Source: Acidimicrobiia bacterium (lineage in GTDB: Bacteria; Actinomycetota; Acidimicrobiia; Spongiisociales; JAHEDJ01). Taken from it: a stretch of 7,169 bases of DNA. Under the pieces are notes generated by a model, which saw nothing but the letters and a program-made list of their open reading frames with translations, ran no database searches and was not told where the DNA came from. The position numbers were made by a program, and so were the translations under genes. This document shows positions 1 to 5,915 of the stretch, piece by piece. The stretch lies in assembly GCA_030598025.1 (NCBI GenBank), contig JAUVQS010000077.1, positions 1-7,169 of the forward strand, in the 5' to 3' direction. Numbering within the stretch: position 1 is the stretch's first letter; each line of letters begins with the position of its first letter.

Positions 1-266
1 ACCACTGATGCGAAGTGATCGACGAGTTCCTCATACCCCCAGTTGTCGTGTCGGCCGGCGCGGATCGGGCTAGCGCCATGGCCGGGCATATCAATCGACA
101 CCGCACCGATACCTATCTCAGTCAGGCCGGCACACAGACTCGCGTAGTACCTCGCCCCGATCCCGATCGCCGGGGCAACAACCACAATCGGAGAGTATTC
201 GGAAGCGCCATCGCGGAGATCCGCCTGCTGTAATCCACCGAGCGTCTGAAAACCGAACCCCGTCAC
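1..266 (-). CDS. Alpha/beta-fold hydrolase, N-terminal part (runs off left edge)
   Basis: Partial gene; 88 codons are visible from a GTG at 266 and the frame stays open to the window edge. The translation reads strongly as the N-terminus of an alpha/beta hydrolase of the serine-hydrolase (S33/Hydrolase_4-like) kind. A hydrophobic strand PIVVVAPAIG (residues 26-35) leads into GARYYASL, the usual oxyanion-turn and first-helix region. The strand AVSIDMPGHGAS (55-66) follows and matches the family's D-x-x-G-H-G-x-S turn, then WGYEELVDHFASV, which should precede the nucleophile elbow. The catalytic Ser, Asp and His lie outside the window, so the substrate cannot be predicted. No Shine-Dalgarno precedes the GTG. 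A TACGAT hexamer 7 nt upstream suggests a leaderless transcript. The gene diverges from the MFS transporter across 112 bp. The fold call is firm; the exact start is less so, since the frame stays open further upstream without an ATG or GTG that fits better. Confidence 0.82.
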   Translation of the reverse strand, partial: MTGFGFQTLGGLQQADLRDGASEYSPIVVVAPAIGIGARYYASLCAGLTEIGIGAVSIDMPGHGASPIRAGRHDNWGYEELVDHFASV

Positions 267-273
267 TCGTTCG

Positions 274-279
274 ATCGTA
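274..279 (-). promoter_or_regulatory. Putative -10 box of the hydrolase gene (leaderless)
   Basis: On the minus strand TACGAT (279 to 274) fits the TANNNT -10 pattern and lies 7 nt before the GTG at 266. That is the spacing expected when transcription starts at the start codon. No convincing -35 is visible at 16-18 nt. Leaderless genes with only a -10 are common in Actinobacteria. Confidence 0.4.
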
Positions 280-366
280 CTTACCGCGCTTGGGCAGGGG
301 GCAGATTGCCAATCGCAACTACACCCACTCCACCGCGTTCCTACATCCGCTTGGCGCAGCCGCCCC

Positions 367-372
367 TATCCT
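367..372 (+). promoter_or_regulatory. Putative -10 box of the MFS transporter gene (leaderless)
   Basis: TATCCT lies 6 nt before the GTG at 379 and there is no Shine-Dalgarno sequence in front of that GTG. The spacing fits a transcript starting at or next to the start codon. No good -35 is seen. The rest of the divergent region 267-378 shows only a short inverted repeat (TTGC-caatc-GCAA, 306-318), which may or may not be an operator. Confidence 0.4.
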
Positions 373-378
373 TCCCTG

Positions 379-1830
379 GTGTCCGAACCGTCCGGTGTCC
401 TTTCTAGACAGCTGCTCCCCGCCTCGATCGCCATCTTCACGACGGTGGCTCTCGTGGCCTTCGAGGGTCTGGCCGTCGCGGCCGCGCTTCCTGAACTCGC
501 CGCAGAGCTCGGCGGTGTCGCCCTTCTACCCTGGACCATCACCGGGTTCCTATTGACCTCCGGAATCGCTACCGCCATCTCCGGCCCACTCGTCGACGGC
601 GTCGGGACGCGAACGATGTTTCGCTGGGCGGTCGCCATATTTGTCTCGGCCAGCCTGGCCGCCGCTTTCGCTCCCAACATGCCGTTGATGGTCGCGGCCC
701 GCATCGTCCAGGGCGCCGGGGGTGGGATGATCTCGGCCGTCGGCATCGCCGCCGTCGGACTCGTCTATCCACCACATCTAGTGGGTCGGGCATTCGCGGC
801 CAATGCCACCGTGTGGGGGGTAATGGGAGTTGCCGCCCCGGCGATCGCTGCCCTGATGCTCACCATTCTCGACTGGCGGTGGATCTTCCTGGTCAACCTC
901 CCTCTGGGCCTGGCAGCGCTGGCCGCCGGTTGGAGAGTTCTCCCCGGACCGCGAGGCATACGCGATCGGCGGGTCGACTGGCGTGGTGCCGCGCTCGTCG
1001 GATCGGTGACGATCAGCCTGGCAATGGCGGTCGACCGCCTCGACTGGACATCACTCGCCTGGCTGGCCGTCGTCGTGGCGGGAGCCTGGTTGTACATCCG
1101 TCATGCTCGCCGCCACCCCGCACCGATCGTTTGGTTGGAGCACCTGATCCGTCAACCGTACGCGGGACTGGCGCTCGGTCTCGGCCTAATGGTCGCAGGC
1201 GCCATTGCCGCCGAGACGTATATCCCCCTCTACGTGCGGGGCGCTCTGGGCGCAGGAACAGCCCTCACCGCCTGGTCCGTCTTATTCTTCACGCTCGGGT
1301 GGACGACCGGCGCCAACATCTCCGGGCGGCTTACCAGACGGATGGCGGAGTCCACACTGACCGCTGGGGGCTTCGGCCTCACCTTTCCGGCGCTGGTCGT
1401 CATCTGGGTTGCGGTATCCATCGGACTGCCATCTGCCGTGGTGTTCGGATGCCTCTATCTGGCAGGGACGGGCGTCGGGATCTCGACCAACTCGGGCCTC
1501 ACTTTGCTGCGGCAAGTGACCCCGGATGATCAGCTGGGGCGGGCATCGGCGGCCCACCAGGTAGCGAGAGCACAGGGATTCACAATCGGAGCCGCGCTCG
1601 GTGGGTCCGTCATCCTGTTGGCCGTTTCACGAGTCGTTCCCGATCTGGAGACGGTGCGTCAACTCCTGGCCGGCGAGACCGCCGGTGTAACTGAGGTCGC
1701 CGCCCAGGGCATCGCAGATGGGTTCGGTCTCACGGCGCTCGTCGGTGCATGTGTCGTGGCGGCCGGATTTCCAGCGATCCTTCGATTGCGGAAACACCTC
1801 GCTCCAGCTCGTGCCGCGAAGGGCCGGTAG
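379..1830 (+). CDS. MFS transporter, DHA2-like drug/solute exporter
   Basis: A 483-residue integral membrane protein of the major facilitator superfamily. By hydropathy about 14 helices can be placed (near 14-36, 52-72, 82-98, 101-128, 140-160, 167-186, 203-217, 224-241, 262-284, 294-312, 328-348, 353-372, 398-417 and 448-469), as in the 14-TM DHA2 (EmrB/QacA) type. The loop after TM2 carries a motif-A variant, GPLVDGVGTRTMFR (69-82). R108-IVQGAGGG follows in TM4. WGVMGVAAPAIAALM (146-160) is a motif-C-like antiporter segment, with Ala where many members have the second Gly. DWRWIFLVNLPLG (165-177) is the hallmark DHA2 segment. Proton-driven efflux of a small molecule is likely; the substrate is unknown. 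The start is the GTG at 379, supported by the leaderless-type -10 in front of it. No regulator gene adjoins it. The SRPBCC-like gene follows 90 bp downstream on the same strand and could be cotranscribed. Confidence 0.9.
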   Translation: MSEPSGVLSRQLLPASIAIFTTVALVAFEGLAVAAALPELAAELGGVALLPWTITGFLLTSGIATAISGPLVDGVGTRTMFRWAVAIFVSASLAAAFAPNMPLMVAARIVQGAGGGMISAVGIAAVGLVYPPHLVGRAFAANATVWGVMGVAAPAIAALMLTILDWRWIFLVNLPLGLAALAAGWRVLPGPRGIRDRRVDWRGAALVGSVTISLAMAVDRLDWTSLAWLAVVVAGAWLYIRHARRHPAPIVWLEHLIRQPYAGLALGLGLMVAGAIAAETYIPLYVRGALGAGTALTAWSVLFFTLGWTTGANISGRLTRRMAESTLTAGGFGLTFPALVVIWVAVSIGLPSAVVFGCLYLAGTGVGISTNSGLTLLRQVTPDDQLGRASAAHQVARAQGFTIGAALGGSVILLAVSRVVPDLETVRQLLAGETAGVTEVAAQGIADGFGLTALVGACVVAAGFPAILRLRKHLAPARAAKGR

Positions 1831-1897
1831 GGCACCAGCTTCTGCCGTTGTCCTCTGTGTCCGTTCCGCCCCCCTTCGGGCAATGACGACAACCGCG

Positions 1898-1914
1898 GTC
1901 TCCTGCAAGGAGGT
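1898..1914 (+). promoter_or_regulatory. Shine-Dalgarno inside a small hairpin before the SRPBCC-like gene
   Basis: A strong ribosome site AAGGAGG (1907-1913) sits 7 nt before the GTG at 1921 and fixes that start. It is preceded by CTCCT (1900-1904), which can pair with AGGAG (1908-1912) across a 3-nt GCA loop. Two G-U pairs could extend the stem to 1898-1914. The pairing would hide the ribosome site, so translation may be damped or conditional. The base pairing is visible; regulation is inferred. Confidence 0.4.
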
Positions 1915-1920
1915 AGAACG

Positions 1921-2472
1921 GTGCGTACGCAGAAGATGATCATGCTGATCGTGTTGTCCGCAATGCTGGTCGTCGGTAGCGCGGTCGTAGCCGTATTCAT
2001 CTGGTTGGGAGCAGGCCTCGGGGCAGTGGTAATCGTTGCAGCCCTCGTTCTGTTCGCGGCGTTCTTCGTGTGGATCATCCGCCCCTGGTACAACCGGTGG
2101 GGCGCAACCGACGAAGAGCTGGCGGTGGCCATGCCCGGCGATGACCTGATCATCCCTGAGCTCCAGACGCTCGAGGTCGGCGAGAAGATCCTGATGATGC
2201 CCGGCATGGGATTCGAGGTGACCGCGATCGATCCCGGTCGCTCGATCGTCAGCATGCTGGAGGGCGGTACGACAAGTTGGTGTTTGAGCCTCAATCCCCT
2301 GGAGGCAGGCGGTACCAGGCTGGTCAGCCGCTGGCGCAACAAGTGGGGAAAGATCACCGCCGCCAACGCGTTCCTTATCGCCCTCACCGACCCCGGCACC
2401 TTCATCATGGAGCAGAAGATGCTCCGCGAGATCCGCAAGCGGGCGGAGCTGAGCGTTCACCCGATCCGGTAG
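1921..2472 (+). CDS. Two-TM protein with a shortened SRPBCC-like domain
   Basis: 183 residues from a GTG start with a strong AAGGAGG site 7 nt upstream. Two adjacent hydrophobic helices (about 7-29 and 32-53) form a membrane hairpin. The segment RPWYNRWGATDEEL...MPGDDLI (54-77) is the typical entry to a family of actinobacterial membrane-linked SRPBCC (START/polyketide-cyclase-like) proteins. IPELQTLEVGEKI (78-90), TAIDPGRSIV (101-110), TTSWCLSLNPLEAGGTRLVSR (117-137) and FIMEQKMLREIRKRAEL (161-177) match the later half of the same family. From memory, intact members have about 50 more residues between PGDDL and PELQ, including a stretch like A-P-P-x-x-V-W-P-W-L-V-Q and a G-x-Y-S-Y-D-x-L-E-N helix. 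Those are absent here although the frame is intact. The protein is therefore probably an internally deleted or divergent member that may not form a full ligand-binding cavity. No function is assigned. It is downstream of the transporter on the same strand. Confidence 0.75.
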   Translation: MRTQKMIMLIVLSAMLVVGSAVVAVFIWLGAGLGAVVIVAALVLFAAFFVWIIRPWYNRWGATDEELAVAMPGDDLIIPELQTLEVGEKILMMPGMGFEVTAIDPGRSIVSMLEGGTTSWCLSLNPLEAGGTRLVSRWRNKWGKITAANAFLIALTDPGTFIMEQKMLREIRKRAELSVHPIR

Positions 2473-2573
2473 TCCTCCTTGATGATCTCGAGGTAGGTGT
2501 TCGTTGTCACGACACCAGATTTCGCCGCGCTTGGTGCGTGGGCCGGTTCCTTCCGACTGACCCGATCGACGAA

Positions 2574-2613
2574 GCCACTTACGGCGGCTTGCCACTAGTG
2601 GCGTAAGAGTGGC
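2574..2613. repeat. Compound inverted repeat at the convergent gene junction, possible terminator
   Basis: An outer pair GCCACT-TACG (2574-2583) and CGTA-AG-AGTGGC (2602-2613) pairs with a 2-nt bulge. It encloses a perfect 12-bp palindrome GCCACTAGTGGC (2591-2602), so the motif GCCACT/AGTGGC appears four times in 40 bp. The structure spans the stop codon of the minus-strand HNH gene (2579-2581) and lies downstream of the plus-strand SRPBCC-like gene, where transcription units converge. There is no T-tract on either side, so it is not a textbook intrinsic terminator. Transcript-end structure is the likeliest role. The remaining part of the junction (2473-2573) shows no gene. Confidence 0.45.
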
Positions 2614-3823
2614 CGAGTGGACTGGTCCAGATGAAGTCGCCGTTCGGTTCTTGCCGGTAGCTCCATCCACAGTGATGGCGATTGAAGTGATCGTGGCGAC
2701 AAAGGGGAGCAAGGAGGTCCACATGGGTGGGCCCACCCTGAGCCCATGGAATCCGATGGTCGAGGTCGCATCCGGCCGCCGGCATGCGGCAGCCGGGGAA
2801 GACGCAGGTGTGGTGGCGGGTCTCGACCTGGCGTCGCTGCCGGGTGTCGGGGCGCCGTCTGGTGATTCCGTTGTGAATGGGTAGCCCCGATTCCGGGTCG
2901 GTGACGGTGAACCTCCACTCGGAGGAGTGTTGTGCGTCACCGACCTGGCGGGCGATGTCGGCGACGACGGGCCCGAATCCGGCCAGTTCGCCGGCCTTTT
3001 CAGACAGGTTCATGAGTGTCTGGAGGTCGACGTGAAGCTCGACCGCTCCACGATTGCCCGTCCGATGGCCGCTTTGGCTGCCCTCGAGCAGGTCGAGGAA
3101 GACGTCGGCGCGCAGCTGATCCATCGAACGTAGCTCGTTGCCGGTCTTCAGTTGGCGGGCAATATCATTGATTCTGCGGCTGACGGCTACTGCCCTGTCG
3201 GGCGGAAGATCCAATCCTCTGAGGTCGGCGGTGCCGGTGGGGTTGGCTTCGAGAACGACCCGACGATCGTCAACCGCCTCCTCGAATCGGCGATGGGCGT
3301 CGTCTGGATCAGCGTCGATACACAGTTTGGCAAGCCGAGCTCGCAGCTGACCTGTGGTCAAGGCCGAGGCGTGCTCAAGGATCTGGTCCGTCACTTCTCG
3401 GGCCGTGTCCGTCGGGAGATGGCCAGTCCCGTTCGCGATAACCCGGGCTTTCGGTACATCGACGGCGCCGGCGGCCAGAGCGTTGGATAGTTGGGGCAGG
3501 CGCTGATTGATGTCCAATGCGAGCTCGAGTTCGACGTCGGCAGCCCGACGAGTGAGCGAGAGCGCCGTCCGAATCTCGGAAGCAGCGGCCCGCTGGGCCA
3601 ACTCAAAATCGTCATCCATCTCGTGCATCACTTCCGAGATCGAAGCCATCGCTGCATAGACCAGGGCGGAATAGTGTGAAGCCATCTTCCCGGCGGCTTT
3701 CAGAAGGCAAACCCGGTCGTAACCCGAGAGTTTCGACACATCGGCTGAAGACAGAACGGCGGCCATAGTCACACCCGGTTCCAACCAGTCCAAAGGCTCT
3801 TGGATACTCACATCATCGAACAT
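2579..3823 (-). CDS. DUF222 / 13E12-type HNH endonuclease-domain protein, LexA-regulated
   Basis: A complete 414-residue protein of the DUF222-HNH family that is abundant in Actinobacteria and includes the mycobacterial 13E12 repeat proteins. Residues about 20-250 form the mostly helical DUF222 region, with conserved-looking RAAASEIRTALSLTRRAA (78-95), LPQLSNALAAGAVDVPKARVI (109-129) and the QLRADVFLDLLEG stretch (236-248). The HNH domain occupies about 325-405: C340-x4-C345, CDLDH (352-356, H356 being the expected general base), C375-R-H-D-H379, then GWSYRQEPNGDFIWTSPLGH (386-405), the usual end. The middle asparagine of HNH seems replaced by Leu (L370 in the VDLLAPLC stretch, where relatives usually have D-N-L). 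D378 before H379 resembles the CxxDH form I recall in mycobacterial 13E12 proteins. The ATG at 3823 is chosen for its match to the promoter; a GTG four codons in is possible. The cellular substrate is unknown. The SOS box at its start implies DNA-damage induction. Confidence 0.92.
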   Translation of the reverse strand: MFDDVSIQEPLDWLEPGVTMAAVLSSADVSKLSGYDRVCLLKAAGKMASHYSALVYAAMASISEVMHEMDDDFELAQRAAASEIRTALSLTRRAADVELELALDINQRLPQLSNALAAGAVDVPKARVIANGTGHLPTDTAREVTDQILEHASALTTGQLRARLAKLCIDADPDDAHRRFEEAVDDRRVVLEANPTGTADLRGLDLPPDRAVAVSRRINDIARQLKTGNELRSMDQLRADVFLDLLEGSQSGHRTGNRGAVELHVDLQTLMNLSEKAGELAGFGPVVADIARQVGDAQHSSEWRFTVTDPESGLPIHNGITRRRPDTRQRRQVETRHHTCVFPGCRMPAAGCDLDHRIPWAQGGPTHVDLLAPLCRHDHFNRHHCGWSYRQEPNGDFIWTSPLGHSYATSGKPP

Positions 3824-3831
3824 ATGTTCGT
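3816..3831 (-). promoter_or_regulatory. LexA (SOS) box over the HNH gene start
   Basis: TCGAACATATGTTCGT contains the perfect 14-bp palindrome CGAACATATGTTCG (3817-3830). It matches every position of the Gram-positive LexA consensus CGAACRNRYGTTYG. Compared with the mycobacterial TCGAAC-N4-GTTCGA form, only the last base differs. It covers the predicted transcription start and the ATG (3823-3821) of the HNH gene, just after its -10 element, which is a typical position for repression. Flanking ATCAT (3812-3816) and ATGAT (3832-3836) extend the dyad around one unpaired base. LexA itself is not in the window. Confidence 0.82.
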
Positions 3832-3837
3832 ATGATA
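3832..3837 (-). promoter_or_regulatory. Putative -10 box of the HNH gene
   Basis: On the minus strand TATCAT (3837 to 3832) lies 8 nt before the ATG at 3823 and directly abuts the SOS box. Initiation 6-7 nt downstream would give a leader of only 1-2 nt, which fits the lack of a Shine-Dalgarno sequence. No good -35 is visible; TGTTTT at 3860-3855 is weak. Confidence 0.5.
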
Positions 3838-3865
3838 TCAGACTGCCGTGACAGAAAACAGAGGC

Positions 3866-3878
3866 TTGACTCGGTCAA
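3866..3878. repeat. Short perfect inverted repeat TTGAC-TCG-GTCAA in the divergent promoter region
   Basis: Two 5-bp arms (3866-3870 and 3874-3878) are separated by 3 nt, between the divergent HNH gene and the plus-strand operon. It could be an operator half-site pair, or the left arm could simply be a -35-like TTGACT. No matching -10 is found at 16-18 nt. In the rest of 3838-3965 only the ribosome site of the next gene and a TACGAT at 3942-3947 stand out. Confidence 0.25.
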
Positions 3879-3953
3879 TTCGGTGTCACCATCACCGCCG
3901 GAGAACACTCTTGAATCCTCACCGGCTGCGCTCCGAACCTGTACGATTCCATC

Positions 3954-3959
3954 AGGAGG
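3954..3959 (+). promoter_or_regulatory. Ribosome binding site of the 649-residue membrane protein
   Basis: AGGAGG is 6 nt before the ATG at 3966 and followed by a further G. It is a strong site that fixes the start codon, which also begins a well-formed signal peptide. Confidence 0.8.
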
Positions 3960-3965
3960 GACCCG

Positions 3966-5915
3966 ATGATTCGTCGAGCAGGTTTGCTTATATCCATCGC
4001 TCTGGTGATTGCCGCGTCGACAACACCCGTGGTGGCCCAGGAGTACACCAACCCTTTCGACTGGTGCATCGCGGTTGAGCACTTCCCCGACGAACCGATT
4101 GGAGACGCTCCTTCCAAAGTAGGAATCTACGCCACGTTCCCCCTCGAATACTCAGGCGGAATCTTCGAGTTCGACCTGTCTGGTGCCTCAGGCGATGTCA
4201 GCGGATTCGGCCCGATCGACGGTTTTGGAATCGCTCACGCTTACGCGCCTCTCTTCAGCTACGGCACACACGTCATCATCTCGGGTTACGTCCGGTTGGA
4301 CGGAATGGAATCGCCGGTAGACCCTGCGACGATTGGTGACGGGGGAACATTCGTGGTCGGTGACGCCGAACCGGCCTGCGATCCGGGTGCTTTGACAACG
4401 GCTCCGCCGGCCACGACCACGGTTCCGAGCACCTCCACGACGACGTCGACAACGTCCACCGCGACTACCACCTCTTCTACGACGACCACGACTACGACCT
4501 CCACTGCGCCCGCCTCCACCACCACTCCATCCACCGTCTCAACCAGCGAGGGCGAATCGACCGACTTCCCGTGGCCTGCTTTTCTGATCGGATTTGGACT
4601 CCTCTTCATCCTCGGAGGGATCTTCGTCGCCCGCACCAAAGAGGAGGATTCTTGTGAACCGCTGAGGCGGGCCTGGCAAGCAGACGAGGACCGCTGGAAG
4701 AGAGCCAAGGAGACCCTCGCAGAATTCCAGGCCGATCTCGAGAAACGTCGACAGAAGGTGAAGGAACTAGAAGTCGAACTCGCCGCGCTGGAACGGGCGG
4801 CAGAGACTTCAACAACCATCGACGGTCTGGAGCGCCACCTCATCGCTGGCGGACTAATCGGTCCTGAACAATTGGCGACCCAAACCAGCCTTGTTAGTCG
4901 GAGCTTGGAAGCCGCCCGAGCCCACCAAGCGGACGCCGAGCAGACGGTGAAGGACTGGGAGCAGCGAGTAGCCGACGAACGCGCCAGGGCCGATGCGTCG
5001 AAGGCAGCGTATGAGGAATGCATCGGCACTTCGTTGCCGGGTGTGTCTGACGGCGAGGATACGGACGGCGGGGAAACCTCTGGTGGCACCGACGGAGGGG
5101 GCGTTGATGTCGAGACCGGAGGCACTGCTGTGGACGGCGGCCCGTCGGTCGCTACCCCTCCTGATGAACCCGAGGAAGAGAAGAAAGAATGCGAGGAAGG
5201 TACCGAAGAGACCCGCCCCGGTGGCAGCAGCGACAGTGTGACCCTGGTCGTTGATTTCTCGATCATTGTGGAGGCCGAGGAGGGTTCCGAGCGGAAGATC
5301 GGCGAAGCGAAAGACATGGCCTTCGACCTCAACGACACAGGCAACTTGCTCGATGCAGCCGGAAAGCTGTTGGGCGGCTTTGGCGCCGGGAGGAACGTCA
5401 TCGGCGGGATCGGTGCAATGAGGGCCGGTAAGTACGTGATGGGCGCCAAGGGCCTGGCCGAAGGTGGTGCGGATGCCGCGATGGCAACGGACCTGGCACC
5501 GGTGTCGGTGCCAACTTCTCCGCCGGAGGCAATGGTCGAGTTCCTGGAGCAGACCGCCAAACTGGGCGCCCTCGTGTCATCGAAAGTCGGCGAATGGCTC
5601 GAGATGAATGAACTCTACGAGGTGCGCCTGACCTACTTCACCCAGACCATCACGGCGGCTCCGTTTGAGAGATGGGTGTGTGAAGACGGCCAATGGGTAT
5701 GCAAACGCAGATTCTGGGAATACACAGTCGGCGGCATGGGCAAACGATCCGGCTCTCAGAAGAAGACATTCCGTCTGGAGTCAGATCGTCAGAAACAGCT
5801 GATGGACAACCACATCCGGACCCTGTCCGGCATCGCTCAGAGAGAGATTGAGTCGTCGGTGCAGAAGCGGATCAAGTTCGATCAGGCGCATCAGCCCGGA
5901 GCGTGTGACTCATGA
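3966..5915 (+). CDS. Unrecognised single-pass membrane protein: signal peptide, Thr-rich stalk, TM, coiled coil, C-terminal domain
   Basis: 649 residues; no family recognised. Visible parts are as follows. A signal peptide has R3-R4, a hydrophobic core 6-18 and a likely cut after V-V-A24. An extracytoplasmic domain of about 25-140 is rich in Gly, Phe and Tyr and looks beta-like, with two cysteines (C34, C138) that could form a disulfide. A Thr/Ser/Pro stalk covers about 144-193. One TM helix spans about 203-222, followed by positive R223 and K225 (positive-inside), placing the C-terminus in the cytoplasm. A charged helical region, probably an antiparallel coiled coil, covers 232-350 with a break at 280-305 and is bracketed by C230 and C352. 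An acidic Gly-rich linker covers about 355-420. The C-terminal domain (about 423-649) has a small-residue Gly/Ala segment 465-505, then VRLTYFTQTI and W-V-C572-x6-C579-K-R-R-F-W. The gene overlaps the next one by 4 nt. The domain order resembles a trans-membrane scaffold or signal relay, but this is inference only. Confidence 0.85.
   Translation: MIRRAGLLISIALVIAASTTPVVAQEYTNPFDWCIAVEHFPDEPIGDAPSKVGIYATFPLEYSGGIFEFDLSGASGDVSGFGPIDGFGIAHAYAPLFSYGTHVIISGYVRLDGMESPVDPATIGDGGTFVVGDAEPACDPGALTTAPPATTTVPSTSTTTSTTSTATTTSSTTTTTTTSTAPASTTTPSTVSTSEGESTDFPWPAFLIGFGLLFILGGIFVARTKEEDSCEPLRRAWQADEDRWKRAKETLAEFQADLEKRRQKVKELEVELAALERAAETSTTIDGLERHLIAGGLIGPEQLATQTSLVSRSLEAARAHQADAEQTVKDWEQRVADERARADASKAAYEECIGTSLPGVSDGEDTDGGETSGGTDGGGVDVETGGTAVDGGPSVATPPDEPEEEKKECEEGTEETRPGGSSDSVTLVVDFSIIVEAEEGSERKIGEAKDMAFDLNDTGNLLDAAGKLLGGFGAGRNVIGGIGAMRAGKYVMGAKGLAEGGADAAMATDLAPVSVPTSPPEAMVEFLEQTAKLGALVSSKVGEWLEMNELYEVRLTYFTQTITAAPFERWVCEDGQWVCKRRFWEYTVGGMGKRSGSQKKTFRLESDRQKQLMDNHIRTLSGIAQREIESSVQKRIKFDQAHQPGACDS
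4395..4544 (+). repeat. Low-complexity ACN-codon tract encoding the Thr-rich stalk (first gene)
   Basis: About 50 codons dominated by ACC, ACG and ACT (Thr) with some Ser and Pro, residues 144-193 of the 649-residue protein. The DNA is repetitive at the trinucleotide level but not a clean tandem array. Such tracts usually encode an extended, possibly glycosylated spacer between the extracytoplasmic domain and the membrane, and may vary in length between strains. Confidence 0.75.

Noticed and set aside
118..318. Minus-strand 66-codon frame overlapping the hydrolase gene
   Set aside because: The neighbouring frame gives a clear alpha/beta-hydrolase N-terminus over the same bases, while this one is Arg/Cys-rich with no motif.
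813..1529. Plus-strand 238-codon frame within the transporter gene
   Set aside because: Arg/Pro/His-rich out-of-frame translation of the MFS gene with no family features.
1817..1878. CGAAGGG (1817-1823) and CCCTTCG (1872-1878) as a transporter-gene terminator
   Set aside because: The 7-bp arms are nearly 50 nt apart with no T-run after the second, so a terminator hairpin is not convincing.
1627..2940. Long open frame (437 codons) on the minus strand across the MFS, SRPBCC and HNH gene region
   Set aside because: It overlaps three better-supported genes, has no recognisable motif, and its composition is typical of an antisense shadow in high-GC DNA.
3934..3947. CGAAC-CTGT-ACGAT as a second SOS box in front of the membrane operon
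   Set aside because: Only the left half matches; the right half lacks GTTCG, so it fails the LexA consensus.
4286..5560. Long open frame (424 codons) on the minus strand inside the 649-residue protein gene
   Set aside because: Its translation is Ser/Pro/Val low complexity that mirrors the Thr-rich, acidic sense strand. It has no ribosome site, and the sense frame has a signal peptide, TM helix and coupled downstream gene.
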